Shown one piece after another: positions 4,379-5,259 of a stretch of DNA of 5,259 nt. The notes under the pieces are model-generated. The model was not told the DNA's origin and searched no databases. It was given only the letters and a program-made list of their open reading frames with translations. Numbering within the stretch: position 1 is the stretch's first letter; the number at the start of each line of letters is the position of its first letter. The translations under genes and the position numbers were made by a program. Origin of the DNA: Patescibacteria group bacterium (GTDB taxonomy: Bacteria; Patescibacteriota; Minisyncoccia; Sungbacterales; GWA2-42-14); assembly GCA_018971745.1 (NCBI GenBank), contig JAGXAD010000056.1, forward strand, positions 1 to 5,259, given 5' to 3'.

Positions 4379-5259
4379 TTAATATCCCATTCCTTCTTTG
4401 CGGGCAGTTTTTTTAATCAGTTCAACGAGATTCGGCAGAAGCGCTTGTTCAAGCGCAGGAGTTGATGTCTGGGGAATTGCGCCCGGCATGTTTGCTACGC
4501 AGTAATGGAGAATGTTTTCAGAAAGATACACAGGGTTTTGGTGGGTAGTTGGCGTTGATGTTTCGGATGACCCGCCTTGGTCTATTGCCGGATCAACAAA
4601 TACGGCCTGCGGTTTTGCCTTGCCCCATGCAACAATCATGTCTTTCGTAATTGGTTTTGGATTTTCTTTTCCGGGGATATGGACGCCGCTGATAACCGCG
4701 TCCGATTCCAAAAGCGATTGTAAAATATTTTCTGGGGTTGCTTCTCGCCACTCTCGTGATTCATACGCCATTTGATACGGTTGCTGCATGACCTTTTTGA
4801 TTTCAAGGGCAATGATTTTTGCAAAGCGATGATGTGCCGCCCTGTATACTGCTTGTCCTAAATTCCCCGCGGCGCCAAGAATGGCAAGGGTTGCGTTTTC
4901 CGGCATGACGCCGCGGCCAACAAATTTGCCGCCCAAAACATTTTTTCGCAAATAGTGACACGCGACATCAACCGACATTGTGCCGGTAATGGAACTCATT
5001 GCTTTTAGTAGCCCAGGCATGCTTTCAAGCCAAACCGGTTCCAGGTTTCGTTCCTCAATAATTTGTTTTGCCTCAGGTGACATAACATGCCAGAAGCACG
5101 CAATTACGGTTCCCGGCCGGACGCTGCGGAGAATGTTATATTCCTCCAAAAGGATTTCTTTGACGCCAAGCAGAATATCGGTTTTTTCATGCGAAGTAAA
5201 TCCTTTTTCAACGGTATCCACAATAATCATTCGTTCGTTGATTCCAAGATAATCGTTGT
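4379..5259 (-). CDS. ald: Alanine dehydrogenase-like protein (AlaDH/PNT family), N-terminus outside window
   Basis: Alanine dehydrogenase interconverts L-alanine and pyruvate plus ammonia with NAD(H). The frame is open to the window edge (codons NDYLGINER precede the Met at 5230-5228), so that Met is internal. Numbering from it: K24 in GVKE and H48 in CFWHVMSPE match the substrate-binding Lys and catalytic His of the family; D217 in DPAIDQGG matches the catalytic Asp. The family signatures DQGGSSETSTPTTHQNPVYL, HYCVANMPGA and PQTSTPAL follow. MSSITGTMSVDVACHYL at 78-94 is the usual interdomain stretch. The nucleotide-binding loop reads LGAAGNLG at 118-125, a GxxGxxG form rather than the common GGGxxGxNAA, with acidic E143 at the expected end of the second strand. 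By comparison with known enzymes about 40 residues are missing beyond the edge. The specific substrate is inferred; a related opine or transhydrogenase-like role is possible but less likely. Confidence 0.82.
   Translation of the reverse strand, partial: NDYLGINERMIIVDTVEKGFTSHEKTDILLGVKEILLEEYNILRSVRPGTVIACFWHVMSPEAKQIIEERNLEPVWLESMPGLLKAMSSITGTMSVDVACHYLRKNVLGGKFVGRGVMPENATLAILGAAGNLGQAVYRAAHHRFAKIIALEIKKVMQQPYQMAYESREWREATPENILQSLLESDAVISGVHIPGKENPKPITKDMIVAWGKAKPQAVFVDPAIDQGGSSETSTPTTHQNPVYLSENILHYCVANMPGAIPQTSTPALEQALLPNLVELIKKTARKEGMGY

Noticed and set aside
4379..5230. Taking the Met at 5230-5228 as the start of the alanine dehydrogenase gene
   Set aside because: The frame stays open to the window edge, and the spacing to the family Lys and His implies roughly 50 more N-terminal residues.
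1..5259. CRISPR array, transposon, tRNA/rRNA gene, toxin-antitoxin pair or defence system
   Set aside because: No regularly spaced repeats, transposase motifs, tRNA cloverleaf or recognisable defence or toxin genes were seen on either strand.

Overview
The window looks like chromosomal DNA from an uncultivated bacterium. The compact MetRS, the TatD style and the mix of short genes resemble Candidate Phyla Radiation (Patescibacteria, Parcubacteria-like) genomes. This placement is inference from protein style; there is no rRNA or other marker gene. UGA acts as a normal stop for two genes (metG and its antisense neighbour), so the UGA=Gly code of Gracilibacteria/Absconditabacteria does not apply.

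Left part (1-2784), all on the + strand and closely spaced: the last 57 codons of an M16-type (insulinase/processing-peptidase-like) zinc peptidase, a complete AI-2E/PerM-family membrane protein, and a complete short methionyl-tRNA synthetase (metG). A small stem-loop sits between the membrane protein gene and metG.

Middle (2785-3449): a single minus-strand gene for a 197-residue protein of unrecognised family lies between metG and tatD. It carries its own signals. A promoter with a perfect TTGACA -35 box overlaps the tatD start codon, a GGGAG ribosome binding site precedes a GTG start, and an intrinsic terminator lies inside the last codons of the convergent metG. It looks like a self-contained cassette in what is often a metG-tatD neighbourhood.

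Right part (3450-5259): tatD, a metal-dependent hydrolase/DNase with all expected metal ligands, on the + strand. A roughly 100-bp convergent intergenic region follows, with a perfect 19-bp inverted repeat and a clear terminator for the next gene. The last gene, on the minus strand, is alanine dehydrogenase-like and runs off the right edge, losing an estimated 40 or so N-terminal residues.

Apart from the M16 fragment and the unknown gene, functions are housekeeping: translation (metG), nucleic-acid hydrolysis/quality control (tatD), membrane transport and amino-acid metabolism (ald). They do not form one pathway. The least ordinary signals are short tracts with a 7-bp period (consensus roughly GAATTTA or GAGATTA) embedded in frame in variable loops of metG and twice in tatD, and the self-contained antisense gene. 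I see no CRISPR array, transposase, tRNA or defence system.
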